Positions 10,744 through 17,401 of a stretch of 64,000 nucleotides of DNA are shown in pieces. Under the pieces are notes generated by a model. That model made no database searches, was not told the DNA's origin, and saw only the letters and a program-made list of their open reading frames with translations. The stretch is from Gammaproteobacteria bacterium (lineage in GTDB: Bacteria > Pseudomonadota > Gammaproteobacteria > JAUZRS01): positions 517,670 to 581,669 of the forward strand of contig JAUZSP010000003.1 of NCBI GenBank assembly GCA_030949385.1, read 5' to 3'. Every line of letters begins with the position of its first letter. Positions within the stretch are counted from its first letter, which is position 1. The position numbers and the translations under genes were made by a program.

Positions 10744-11218
10744 ATGGGCAGATACAAGAAAAACGTACCGCCTAAAATAAAACCGGCGGTGAAGGTGAGT
10801 CAGCGTGTACCGGCAAAATCAGCGCCTAAGCAGCAGACCTTGGAGCAGACCTTGGAGCAGAAACGTGCTGAGCACGCTTGGACTAAATCGGCAGAGGGAG
10901 TGGCACTGCATGGTAAGGATTACGTCAACAGTGTTAAGGGGTTACCTGCACTGATTATGAACAGCGGTTTAATGCAGACCTTGGCCTTTTTGCAGCAAAA
11001 AGGCGGGCGGCATGAACTGTTGTCTCTGCATCTGCGCCAGTGGTTGCAGTTTACAGTACGAAACGTCTGAGGCGTTTGAGGCGTTTATGCAGCAGTTGTT
11101 TGAGGCCACACCACAGCAGTTTCAAAGCTACAACCGTGAAGCCTATGCGTGGTTGCGCTGGTTGCGGCAGATGGCGGCGGCTCGTCTGGGTGATGATAAG
11201 GGTTCGAGTCATGAGTAA
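10744..11218 (+). pseudogene. cmr5: Cmr5 small subunit, apparent frameshift
   Basis: The frame from 10744 gives a basic N terminus, then EQKRAEHAWTKSAEG and KGLPALIMNSGLMQTLAFLQ, which are Cmr5 signatures. It stops early at 11070 (108 aa). The rest of Cmr5 (YETSEAFEAFMQQLFEATP to GDDKGSSHE) continues in another frame to 11218. Removing one T from TTT at 11050-11052 restores a ~157-aa protein. Cmr5 is an alpha-helical filament subunit beside Cmr4. The restored stop overlaps the cmr6 start by 8 bp, as expected for an intact operon. It may be a real lesion, a tolerated +1 shift or a sequence error; the truncated form may still be made. Confidence 0.85.
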
Positions 11219-12356
11219 GGGATTGGCGGCAGTACCGCAGTATTTGGGTGATCAATTTCAGACGGCTTCGCCTGGGATGCGCTTTGGCTATTACTTACCC
11301 TTATGGATGGAAGGGAGCTTTAAGCGGTTGGAGGATAAAACCGACGCGCTAAAAAAAGCCTGTGCCTTTACCGAGGCTGATAAACAGCATGTGAAGAGGC
11401 TGGTGGAGCGACAAGCGGCGATGGCAAAGATGCTGTCGGCGGAGCGTTTGTGTCGGTTGGAGGCGGAATCAACCGCGCCTTTTTCCACTGGCTTAGGCAA
11501 TGAACACCCACTGGAAAATGGCTTTGCCTTTCTGAACCCGTACGGTCTGCCCTATTTGGCGGGCAGTGGGGTGAAGGGGGTGCTGCGTCAAGCGGCGCGG
11601 GAGCTGGCGGGGCTGGGTGAGTACGAATGGGAGCTTGAGTCAAGGTGGGATCAGGCCTGTATGGATGCCCTGTTTGGCAAAGAGGACAGCAACAATGCCC
11701 AGCGTGGCGCGTTGCAGTTTTGGGATGTGATTCCTGATTTGAAGGCGTTGGAGGTGGAGGTGATGACCCCGCATCAGGGGCATTATTATAAAGCCGCTGA
11801 TCAGCCTCACGATTCGGGACAGCCGATTCCGATTAACTTTGTGACCGTACCCGCGACGACGAATTTTGTGTTTCATGTGGTCTGTGATGAGACGTTGTTG
11901 CACCGTGTTGCCCCGAACCTGTTACAGGAGTGGCAGACTTTGCTGGAAGAGGCGTTTGAACATGCCTTTGAGTGGCTGGGATTTGGCGCGAAAACGGCGG
12001 TGGGTTATGGGGCGATGAAGCGGGATCTGAGGGCAGAAGATGCGCACCGGGAAGAGTTGGAGGAGCAGCAGCAAGAAGAGGAAGAGTCGGCTTATTTGGC
12101 GACGTTATCGCCTGTGGAACGTGATATTGAGGGGGTGTGTAAAAAGCACAAGGGGAACAACCCTGCTTCAGCGTTGCTGAAAAAGCTGGACGCGGGAGAG
12201 TGGCAAAGCCCAGAGGATCAGCGACTTGTTGCAGAAAAAATTCGTTCTCTTTGGCAAGCTGAAAAAAAGTGGAACCCCGATTTTTCGGGAAAAAACAAAG
12301 CCAAAGTAAAGCAGAAAAAGCACTGTGAGACAGTATTGAATTACCTTGATGGGTAA
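11211..12356 (+). CDS. cmr6: Type III-B RAMP protein Cmr6
   Basis: The 381-aa product has the Cmr6 features GNEHPLENGFAFLNPYG, LPYLAGSGVKGVLRQAAREL and the C-terminal RAMP loop FGAKTAVGYGAM. Cmr6 caps the complex near the crRNA 3' end with Cmr1. After residue ~270 comes a Glu-rich coiled stretch (EELEEQQQEEEES) and a ~90-residue basic tail, longer than in minimal Cmr6 proteins. It is the last effector gene; a repeat-like terminator follows 73 bp after the stop. Confidence 0.93.
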   Translation: MSKGLAAVPQYLGDQFQTASPGMRFGYYLPLWMEGSFKRLEDKTDALKKACAFTEADKQHVKRLVERQAAMAKMLSAERLCRLEAESTAPFSTGLGNEHPLENGFAFLNPYGLPYLAGSGVKGVLRQAARELAGLGEYEWELESRWDQACMDALFGKEDSNNAQRGALQFWDVIPDLKALEVEVMTPHQGHYYKAADQPHDSGQPIPINFVTVPATTNFVFHVVCDETLLHRVAPNLLQEWQTLLEEAFEHAFEWLGFGAKTAVGYGAMKRDLRAEDAHREELEEQQQEEEESAYLATLSPVERDIEGVCKKHKGNNPASALLKKLDAGEWQSPEDQRLVAEKIRSLWQAEKKWNPDFSGKNKAKVKQKKHCETVLNYLDG

Positions 12357-12371
12357 GGAATTTATTTGATT

Positions 12372-12398
12372 GGCGCACTGCCCTTTGGTTAGTGCGCC
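12372..12398. repeat. Degenerate REP-like palindrome after cmr6
   Basis: GGCGCACT...AGTGCGCC is a variant of the palindrome at 1723, 13330 and 17375, with compensatory changes in both arms. The changes keep the hairpin, suggesting the structure is maintained. Confidence 0.65.
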
Positions 12399-12428
12399 CT
12401 ACTTTGTGCAACTCAAAGAGTTGATTTT

Positions 12429-12454
12429 ATTGCCCTGATGAAGGGCTTTTTTTT
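12429..12454 (+). terminator. Terminator resembling the CRISPR repeat
   Basis: The stem GCCCT (12432-12436) and AGGGC (12442-12446) is followed by eight T, a classical rho-independent terminator for the cas6-cmr transcript. Bases 12429-12443 (ATTGCCCTGATGAAG) are identical to 15 nt of the CRISPR repeat. Confidence 0.78.
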
Positions 12455-12459
12455 GGCCG

Positions 12460-12501
12460 CAAGCTTGTCAAATGAGTATGTTTATTTTTTTCCTCTAAAA
12501 T
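12460..12501 (+). promoter_or_regulatory. Candidate promoter with CAAGCTTG palindrome (site 2)
   Basis: CAAGCTTG at 12460-12467 is followed by a TAAAAT box at 12496-12501; the spacing equals that of site 1. It lies directly behind the cmr terminator and 119 bp before the 77-aa peptide gene, so it would start an independent transcript. Confidence 0.5.
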
Positions 12502-12585
12502 GCGATTCCAGAAGACGAGCGGTCTGTTTGTTAGCAAAAGCAGACAGAAGGTCGTTTATTTTTTTAATGCAGTGAGGAAGATGTT

Positions 12586-12819
12586 ATGAGTGAAAATAAA
12601 GCGGCTGCGGCAGGTGCAGCAACGGGTGCGGCGGGTTCTTTGGGCGCGGTTGCGGCGAGCGGTGTGGTTGGTTTGGGTGCCACGGGTGTGACTTCGGGTT
12701 TGGCTGCGGTGGGCGGTATTGTGGGTGGCGGTATGGTTGCTGGTTTGGTGGTGACGGCGGCGGCTCCGTTGGCGGTGGGTGCAGCGGCGGTGGGGATTTA
12801 TCGCTGGTTGCGTGGTTGA
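12586..12819 (+). CDS. Small Gly/Ala-rich glycine-zipper protein, 77 aa
   Basis: An ATG with GAGGAAG upstream starts a 77-aa protein made almost wholly of Ala, Gly and Val. After MSENKAAA come repeated small-xxx-small patterns (GAATGAAGSLGAVAASG), a GGIVGGG block, then VVTAAAPLAVGAAAVG and a basic aromatic end YRWLRG. The AAPLAVG segment resembles AAPAL.AVG in the 58- and 60-aa peptides. Such glycine zippers usually pack membrane helices. No cysteine is present and no signal peptidase site is evident. Function is unknown; pore-forming effector or modified peptide precursor are hypotheses. Confidence 0.72.
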   Translation: MSENKAAAAGAATGAAGSLGAVAASGVVGLGATGVTSGLAAVGGIVGGGMVAGLVVTAAAPLAVGAAAVGIYRWLRG

Positions 12820-12882
12820 ATCGGTGTGGGCAAGGATGCCCTATTTTATATTTTTTTATATTTTTTATATTGGAGCAAGGCA

Positions 12883-12981
12883 ATGTTTGATTTTTTGGAA
12901 GAGGTTTTTGAGGTCGTTGTTGTCGTGGCTGAGACAGTGACGGAAGTGACGGATTTGTTGGATGATATATTTGACGATTAA
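12883..12981 (+). CDS. Small acidic protein, 32 aa
   Basis: The frame follows GGAGCAAGG and encodes a 32-residue peptide starting MFDFLEEVFEVVVVV and ending DLLDDIFDD. It is strongly acidic with regularly spaced hydrophobic residues, so an amphipathic helix is likely. It contrasts with the basic ends of its neighbours and could neutralise or partner one of them. Family unknown. Confidence 0.48.
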   Translation: MFDFLEEVFEVVVVVAETVTEVTDLLDDIFDD

Positions 12982-13019
12982 GCTCGGTTGGTTTTTATTT
13001 TTTATCAGTGAGGTGGTTT

Positions 13020-13121
13020 ATGAGTCAGAAGGCGTTGGTAACCCAGTTGGATCAGCGAGGTGAATTTGTGATAGAGAGCGGTGTTGAAAAAACGTCTGCT
13101 GAGTCAATCGTAGGTGCTTGA
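13020..13121 (+). CDS. Small protein, 33 aa
   Basis: GAGG lies 7 nt before an ATG that opens 33 codons (start MSQKALVTQLDQRGEF, end ESIVGA). The product is soluble in character, unlike the hydrophobic neighbours. I recognise no family. The support is only the ribosome binding site and position in the cassette. Confidence 0.38.
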   Translation: MSQKALVTQLDQRGEFVIESGVEKTSAESIVGA

Positions 13122-13218
13122 TATGTGCAGAAAATTCCAAGTGAGTGTGTGCTTGCCTTTTTTTTAGATGAGGATGAGGGTAAAGGTAATGGGGTTACGG
13201 GCAAGAAGCGTAAATCCC

Positions 13219-13356
13219 CTTGTGCAGACATAGCCTCAATTAAATGAGGATGCGAGGGGTGTTGGTAAAAAACAGGGCGCATATGGAATGCGCCCCTACG
13301 AAAGGGGAATTTGCTCTTGTGTGTTTTTTGGCGCATTGCCCTTTGGTTAATGCGCC
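13219..13356. repeat. Partial third copy of the array trailer plus REP-like palindromes
   Basis: Bases 13225-13262 match the trailer segment GCAGAAATAGCCTCAATT...GAGG of both arrays with few changes. They are followed by the palindromes at 13275-13295 and 13330-13356. The hairpin and terminator of the full trailer are missing. No gene lies in this stretch. Confidence 0.7.
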
Positions 13357-13374
13357 CTACGTTGGGGTGTTTTG

Positions 13375-13417
13375 CAAGCTTGTGATTTTCGTTGGGTTGG
13401 TTTTAATCTGTTTTAAT
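13375..13417 (+). promoter_or_regulatory. Candidate promoter with CAAGCTTG palindrome (site 3)
   Basis: CAAGCTTG at 13375-13382 is followed by TTTAAT at 13412-13417; centre-to-box distance is 33.5 bp. The 60-aa peptide gene begins 27 bp after the box. Confidence 0.5.
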
Positions 13418-13443
13418 GGGGTTCTTTTTTAGAGGGTAAAAAC

Positions 13444-13626
13444 ATGGCTGATTTTGATGATGTGAAGTGTATGGCGAAGAAAGGGGTTAAGGCGGTGAGT
13501 GCGGGTAACGGTGCACGGGTAGCAACGGTGGTCGCGGCGGGTTGGGTTGGGGTGACGGTGGCGGCTCCGGCGTTGATTGCGGTGGGTGTGGTTGCGGGTG
13601 TGTTTAGCTTGTTCAGCGACGACTGA
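13444..13626 (+). CDS. Small hydrophobic Ala/Val/Gly-rich protein, 60 aa
   Basis: This 60-aa product is the paralogue of the 58-aa protein at 2101. It has MADFDDVKCMAKKGVKAVS, a hydrophobic middle with VTVAAPALIAVGVV, and the same FSLFSDD end. It has one cysteine (residue 9) that its paralogue lacks. The high DNA identity over the 3' two thirds implies a recent duplication. A single bent or two short membrane helices are plausible. It lies in the peptide cassette before the radical SAM gene. Confidence 0.7.
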   Translation: MADFDDVKCMAKKGVKAVSAGNGARVATVVAAGWVGVTVAAPALIAVGVVAGVFSLFSDD

Positions 13627-13701
13627 GGTCGGTTTGCCCTTCGGGGCTTGGTTGAAGGGTGTTATGGGTGGTTTGAATCTGAATTTTTAGGAGCAGTAAC
13701 T

Positions 13702-13794
13702 GTGTTTTTTTTGATTATTATTGTAGGTGGATTGGCTTTTTTGGTGGGTTCATTGTCTGCAACGTTGACGAACTCTGATCGTAAAGATCGGTAG
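13702..13794 (+). CDS. Small membrane peptide, 30 aa
   Basis: AGGAG lies 8 nt before a GTG that opens 30 codons: MFFLIIIVGGLAFLVGSL, then a polar tail ending DRKDR. It is one predicted transmembrane helix with a charged C terminus. It follows the 60-aa peptide gene by 75 bp on the same strand. The fold resembles many small bacterial membrane peptides, including type I toxins; no homology is claimed. Confidence 0.5.
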   Translation: MFFLIIIVGGLAFLVGSLSATLTNSDRKDR

Positions 13795-13845
13795 GGTTTA
13801 ACTGTTGTTTTGTTTGTTTTTGTTTAATGTTAAGGAGAGTGTGAT

Positions 13846-13902
13846 ATGTGGTGTGAAATCGCTAAGATTGTCATCGTCATAGCAACGGGTTGTAAACGCT
13901 AG
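13846..13902 (+). CDS. Possible 18-aa hydrophobic peptide
   Basis: AAGGAGAG lies 6 nt before ATG, followed by MWCEIAKIVIVIATGCKR. It has a hydrophobic core, two cysteines and a basic end. It resembles the 13-aa ORF at 2340 in position and character. Chance occurrence is possible given the length. Confidence 0.38.
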   Translation: MWCEIAKIVIVIATGCKR

Positions 13903-13939
13903 GATCGTTCTGGCTTGGTGCTGTTGAGGTTTTTTCCAT

Positions 13940-13962
13940 GCCCCTTTTTGGGGCTTTTTTTT
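13940..13962 (+). terminator. Rho-independent terminator of the peptide cassette
   Basis: GCCCC (13940-13944), a T5 loop and GGGGC (13950-13954) are followed by eight T. It separates the peptide genes from the radical SAM gene, which has its own candidate promoter. Confidence 0.78.
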
Positions 13963-14008
13963 GTCCTTAGAATTAATAGCAGCGTTTGGGTGTGCGGGGA
14001 TTTACTTG

Positions 14009-14051
14009 CAAGCTTGTTGTTTATCCGCTCTGCGGGTGTTTGGGTTTTAAT
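14009..14051 (+). promoter_or_regulatory. Candidate promoter with CAAGCTTG palindrome (site 4)
   Basis: CAAGCTTG at 14009-14016 and TTTAAT at 14046-14051 repeat the spacing of sites 1-3. A transcript would begin near 14058, which favours the radical SAM start at 14087. Confidence 0.5.
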
Positions 14052-14086
14052 GGCTCATCGACAAAATGAAGAGAGTGAATAAGGTC

Positions 14087-14899
14087 ATGTTTCAGGGTTC
14101 CACTAAGGCGATTAAATTGCGCTTGCTGCTTACCAACCGCTGTACGGCGAGTTGTGATTATTGCCACAACGAAGGGCAGGATAAACAGGCGGCGCGTTCT
14201 CGTCTCTCGTTGCAGACCATTCGTGACATTCTGGATAACTTGGCGGCGGCAGGGCAACGCTTGGATGAGATTGTGCTCAGTGGTGGTGAACCGACGTTGC
14301 ATTCGCAGCTTTCTGAGGTGGCGGCGTTGTGTCGTGTGCATACGGATCACCTGTCGATGGATTCGCACTTGGGGCATCCTAAATTGCTGGCGGCGGCGTT
14401 GCCTCATCTGGATGAGTTGAAGATTCACCTCGACTCTTTCGATGCCGCCGAGCAGCAGCGGAGCATGGGCATTGCGTTGGCTCCGGTGTTGGAGAGCATC
14501 GACCTGGCGCAGAAATTCCCCATTCAGCTCTGCATTAATCACCCGTTTATGGCCGTTGAGAGTACGCGCCATTTCATCAGAAAAAGTGCGGCGCTGGGGA
14601 TCAATTGCAAAATCATTGAGCTGTTTGAGGATGAGCGCAGCGTGCCGTTGGCGGCGTTGCAGTTGGAGCGGATGGGGTATCGCTGGCAGCGGGATGGCGT
14701 TTGGAGCAATGCGGCAGGGCATCAACTGTTTACCAAGCGGTGTGGGGCTGAGCATAACGTGGATCATGGAAGTCTGTTTGTTGGTGCCGATGGCATTCGT
14801 TACGCGGTGGATGGGCCGGTGGTGGGTGACGCGGAGCGGTTTGCGGAGTTTTTAGCGCCTTCGGCTCAGGGTGTGTTGGATCGTTGTGAGGCGGCGTAG
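14087..14899 (+). CDS. Radical SAM enzyme of unknown substrate
   Basis: The ~270-aa product carries the radical SAM cluster motif C-x3-C-x2-C in NRCTASCDYC, close to the N terminus, and the S-adenosylmethionine-binding LSGGEPTLHS block. The core resembles the MoaA-like radical SAM fold. The C-terminal part has only isolated cysteines (KRCGAEH, DRCEAA), so I see no clear SPASM auxiliary cluster. Start: MFQGSTKA at 14087 fits the inferred transcription start; an upstream ATG at 14066 is possible. It lies between the small peptide genes and cas2 and shares their promoter motif. Peptide modification is a hypothesis; nucleotide chemistry as in viperins is an alternative. Confidence 0.85.
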   Translation: MFQGSTKAIKLRLLLTNRCTASCDYCHNEGQDKQAARSRLSLQTIRDILDNLAAAGQRLDEIVLSGGEPTLHSQLSEVAALCRVHTDHLSMDSHLGHPKLLAAALPHLDELKIHLDSFDAAEQQRSMGIALAPVLESIDLAQKFPIQLCINHPFMAVESTRHFIRKSAALGINCKIIELFEDERSVPLAALQLERMGYRWQRDGVWSNAAGHQLFTKRCGAEHNVDHGSLFVGADGIRYAVDGPVVGDAERFAEFLAPSAQGVLDRCEAA

Positions 14900-14901
14900 G
14901 G

Positions 14902-14930
14902 GAGTTCCCACGCAGGAGCATGGGAACTAG
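14902..14930. repeat. 29-bp palindromic element, copy 1
   Basis: GAGTTCCCACGCAGGAGCAT with its arm ATGGGAACTAG forms a hairpin. It starts 3 bp after the radical SAM stop. Two more copies lie at 17246-17274 and 17307-17335. Confidence 0.75.
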
Positions 14931-14963
14931 AAAAAACTAGAAAACTAGAAAATCTAAACCCAT

Positions 14964-15038
14964 GTCATTCCCGCGAAGGCGGGAATCCACATGAATCTAT
15001 GACAAGAGCCTATGGATTCCCGCCTTCGCGGGAATGAC
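14964..15038. repeat. Inverted pair of 26-bp palindromic elements
   Basis: The arm at 14964-14989 (contains ATTCCCGCGAAGGCGGGAAT) is the exact reverse complement of 15013-15038, and each arm is itself palindromic. This is the typical look of a REP doublet. The rest of the 270-bp gap before cas2 holds nothing else that I recognise. Confidence 0.8.
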
Positions 15039-15170
15039 GAGCGAAAAATAAACCTCTTATTTAAAATTCACGTTTCACAAACAGGGTGAACACAAGGTTC
15101 GTCCTGAGGGATATAAATTCTTTTTTAGCGCGTAACATCAGCGAATTACTGTTTTGCATGAGGAGCAACG

Positions 15171-15455
15171 ATGAAAGAGCGGTCTCTGTACCTTTTGGCC
15201 TATGACATTGGCAGCCCGAGCCGTTCACGGCGGGCGTTGAAATTGATTAAGGCGCACGCCATCGGACGGCAAAAGTCGGTGTTTGAGTGTCTGTTAAATC
15301 GGCGTGAGAAGCAGAGCTTGATGGCGGATTTGGCGGCGGTGTTGGATCAGCAGGAGGATTATTTTCTGTTGCTGCCTTTGCAGGCAAAAGAGGGCAGCTA
15401 CCCTTTGGGGTTGGCTTCTCGGGTGATGACTTCCGATTGTTATTTGATAGGTTAG
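15171..15455 (+). CDS. cas2: Cas2 family protein, first copy
   Basis: The 94-aa product has the ferredoxin-like Cas2 start YLLAYDIGSPSRSRRALKLI, with the conserved Asp after YDI position, and GRQKSVFECLL in the middle. Cas2 dimers bridge two Cas1 dimers during spacer acquisition. It is distinct from the second copy at 15983, sharing mainly the fold motifs. AGGAG precedes the ATG. The cas1 remnant starts 4 bp downstream. Confidence 0.85.
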   Translation: MKERSLYLLAYDIGSPSRSRRALKLIKAHAIGRQKSVFECLLNRREKQSLMADLAAVLDQQEDYFLLLPLQAKEGSYPLGLASRVMTSDCYLIG

Positions 15456-15459
15456 GCTG

Positions 15460-15986
15460 ATGAGTACGCTTTATTTGGATCGAAAAAATGTGCAGTTGAG
15501 TGTCAGCGGTGGGCAATTGTTGGTGCGGGAGCCGGAGGCTAAATTACGCAGCATTCCGTTGAAGTTGCTGGAGCGGGTGGTGATTCGTCATGCGACGCAG
15601 ATGGAGAGCACGTTGTTGGGGGTGTTTGCGGAGGCGGGGGTGGCGTTGCTCTGTTTGAGTGCGCGTAACGGTCGGCGCACGGGGCGGGGCTTGATCCTTT
15701 GTTGGGGTTTTATCATGAGCCGAGTTATGGCCGTGAGTCGTTGGCGTGTGATGTGATGGAGCCGTTGCGTCCGCGTTTGGATCGCTGGGTGTGGCGGTTG
15801 TTTCGGCAGCGGGTGTTGTTGCCGGAGCATTTTGTCTGGGATAAGGGGGCGTGTTTGTTGAACAAGGAGGGGCGGCAGAAATTTTACCCTAGGTTTGAGG
15901 TGGCGGCTCGGTTGTGGCGGCGTTATTTGCGTCAGCAGAGTTACGCTTTGGCGAAGGAGTTGACGGCGATGGAGGTTGTGAAATGA
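15460..15986 (+). pseudogene. cas1: Cas1 integrase with large internal deletion
   Basis: The first ~75 codons encode the Cas1 N-terminal beta domain (MSTLYLDRKNVQLSVSGGQL, LLERVVIRHATQMEST, LCLSARNGRR). At about 15684-15691 the sequence jumps into another frame that encodes the Cas1 C-terminal part: DPLLGFYHEPSYGRESLACD to the end at 15986. Compared with the usual ~320-340 aa, roughly 150 codons are missing, including the region with the first catalytic Glu; His and Asp of the active site remain in HEP and ACD. The junction is also out of frame. The gene cannot make a functional integrase. Its TGA overlaps the second cas2 ATG. Confidence 0.88.
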
Positions 15987-16288
15987 AGCGACGGGCGTAT
16001 TTGGCGGCGTATGACATTGCGGATTCGAAGCGGTTGCGGCGGGTGGCGAAGTGTCTTTCTCAGGTGGGGATTCGGATGCAGTATTCGCTCTTTTATCTGC
16101 CGTTGTCGGTGGTGGAGCGGGTGGCGTTGTTGCAGGAGTTGGCGGGGTTGATTAAGGCCGATGAGGATGATGTGCGCCTCTATCCGGTACCGAAGCGGGG
16201 CAAGATTACGGTGTTGGGACGTGAGCCGTTTCCTGATGATATTGTGCTGTTGGACGGTGAGCATAATGTGTTGCGTTGGGAGGCATAA
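15983..16288 (+). CDS. cas2: Cas2 family protein, second copy
   Basis: The 101-aa product starts MKRRAYLAAYDIADSKRLRR and continues with GIRMQYSLFYLPLS, the standard Cas2 pattern with the YDI Asp. The ATG overlaps the cas1 stop (ATGA), the usual cas1-cas2 coupling. The last codons form the first bases of the block duplicated as the array 1 leader. With Cas1 broken, this Cas2 could act only with a Cas1 encoded elsewhere. Confidence 0.9.
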   Translation: MKRRAYLAAYDIADSKRLRRVAKCLSQVGIRMQYSLFYLPLSVVERVALLQELAGLIKADEDDVRLYPVPKRGKITVLGREPFPDDIVLLDGEHNVLRWEA

Positions 16289-16460
16289 ACTGCTTTACAT
16301 TTTCAAGAACAGAGCGAATAATAACGTCGGTTCTTGCAGCTCGGCGAGAGGTTAACTAAGGGGTTTAGGCCATGAAAAAGCAGTTAACTTTTCAAAAACT
16401 TTTATTTCCTAAGACCCCCTTTGTAAGCTATTGTTTTCAAAGAGGAATTAGAGCCGAGGT
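16258..16460 (+). promoter_or_regulatory. Leader of CRISPR array 2
   Basis: The 203-bp block running from the cas2 3' end to the first repeat is nearly identical to 711-910. Since it includes genuine cas2 coding sequence here, this is the original copy. It contains a 35-codon ATG frame (16372-16479) that runs into the first repeat; the same frame exists in the other leader. Confidence 0.85.
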
Positions 16461-17077
16461 GTTTGAAACATTGCCCTGATGAAGAAGGGATTAAGACTAC
16501 GATTACATGGGCATCTCCACGTCATTAAACTGTTTGAAACATTGCCCTGATGAAGAAGGGATTAAGACTACCGTGTAAACGTAGAGGTGTAATATGTCTA
16601 TCGTTTGAAACATTGCCCTGATGAAGAAGGGATTAAGACGACACACGCCGTTGCTGTTAAACACGTCTACCATGTTTGAAACATTGCCCTGATGAAGAAG
16701 GGATTAAGACCGATTAGTTTATACGGTAGTGCCTTACCAGTCACCGTTACGTTTGAAACATTGCCCTGATGAAGAAGGGATTAAGACAGTCACACCGGCA
16801 ATCGTAATGCACACGATGCTATCGTTTGAAACATTGCCCTGATGAAGAAGGGATTAAGACCAGGGTGTACACCAACAACTAACGCAGGTGAATGGTTTGA
16901 AACATTGCCCTGATGAAGAAGGGATTAAGACGTATGTCGAATTACTGCATCACCTTGACTCTAAGGTTTGAAACATTGCCCTGATGAAGAAGGGATTAAG
17001 ACTTGACTGGCTGACATGTAGCAATACTCTAGGTTTGAGCGTTTGAAACATTGCCCTGATGAAGAAGGGATTAAGAC
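16461..17077 (+). CRISPR. CRISPR array 2: 9 repeats, 8 normal spacers
   Basis: Nine identical 37-nt repeats start at 16461, 16532, 16603, 16674, 16751, 16824, 16895, 16966 and 17041. Spacers from the leader end are 34, 34, 34, 40, 36, 34, 34 and 38 nt, normal for type III. No spacer is shared with array 1 on reading. The last repeat shows no degeneration. Confidence 0.98.
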
Positions 17078-17235
17078 GTAGGGGCGGAATATTTTCCGCC
17101 CCTGTGCAGAAATAGCCTCAATTAAATGAGGATGCGAGGGGGGTTGGTTTTGCCTCTTGTGAAAAAAGCCCCTGTTTAGGGGCTTTTTTTGTGGGTAAAA
17201 AAACAGGGCGCATATGGAATGCGCCCCTACGAAAG
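17078..17235 (+). repeat. Array 2 trailer, identical to array 1 trailer
   Basis: Identical to 1389-1546, including the 9-bp hairpin (17081-17102), the terminator and the palindrome at 17206-17226. Divergence from the array 1 flank begins just after the string CGAAAG. Confidence 0.9.
17167..17190 (+). terminator. Rho-independent terminator of CRISPR array 2
   Basis: Same GCCCC/GGGGC stem and T run as at 1478-1501. Confidence 0.8.
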
Positions 17236-17245
17236 AGGGTGGTAT

Positions 17246-17335
17246 GAGTTCCCACGCAGGAGCATGGGAACTAGAAAAATCGTTGTGAGGCGGCGTAGGG
17301 GGGTATGAGTTCCCACGCAGGAGCGTGGGAACTAG
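17246..17335. repeat. Two copies of the 29-bp element enclosing a radical SAM 3' fragment
   Basis: Copies at 17246-17274 and 17307-17335 enclose 17280-17301, a 22-bp exact copy of the radical SAM gene end (14881-14902). This suggests that the element was copied together with flanking sequence from the position behind the radical SAM gene. Confidence 0.72.
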
Positions 17336-17374
17336 AAAGGGGGATTGAGGGGGATTTGCTTTTGTATGTTTTTT

Positions 17375-17401
17375 GGCGCATTGCCCTTTGGTTAATGCGC
17401 C
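17375..17401. repeat. REP-like palindrome at the right end of the island
   Basis: GGCGCATT...AATGCGCC, with the same preceding sequence (GGATTTGCT.TTGT) as the copy at 1723. It abuts the stop codon of the next gene. Confidence 0.7.

Noticed and set aside
11040-11218. Programmed frameshift in cmr5
   Set aside because: No recognised slippery site or pseudoknot is visible at CAG TTT ACA; kept only as a possibility in the entry.
12586-12819. Phage holin or lysis cassette as origin of the hydrophobic peptides
   Set aside because: No endolysin, capsid, integrase or other phage gene lies nearby, and the genes are inside a cas locus.
12584-12883. Pro-rich 99-aa frame antisense to the 77-aa peptide gene
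   Set aside because: It arises from the Gly/Ala-rich codons of the opposite strand; no ribosome binding site fits and the sense gene has one.
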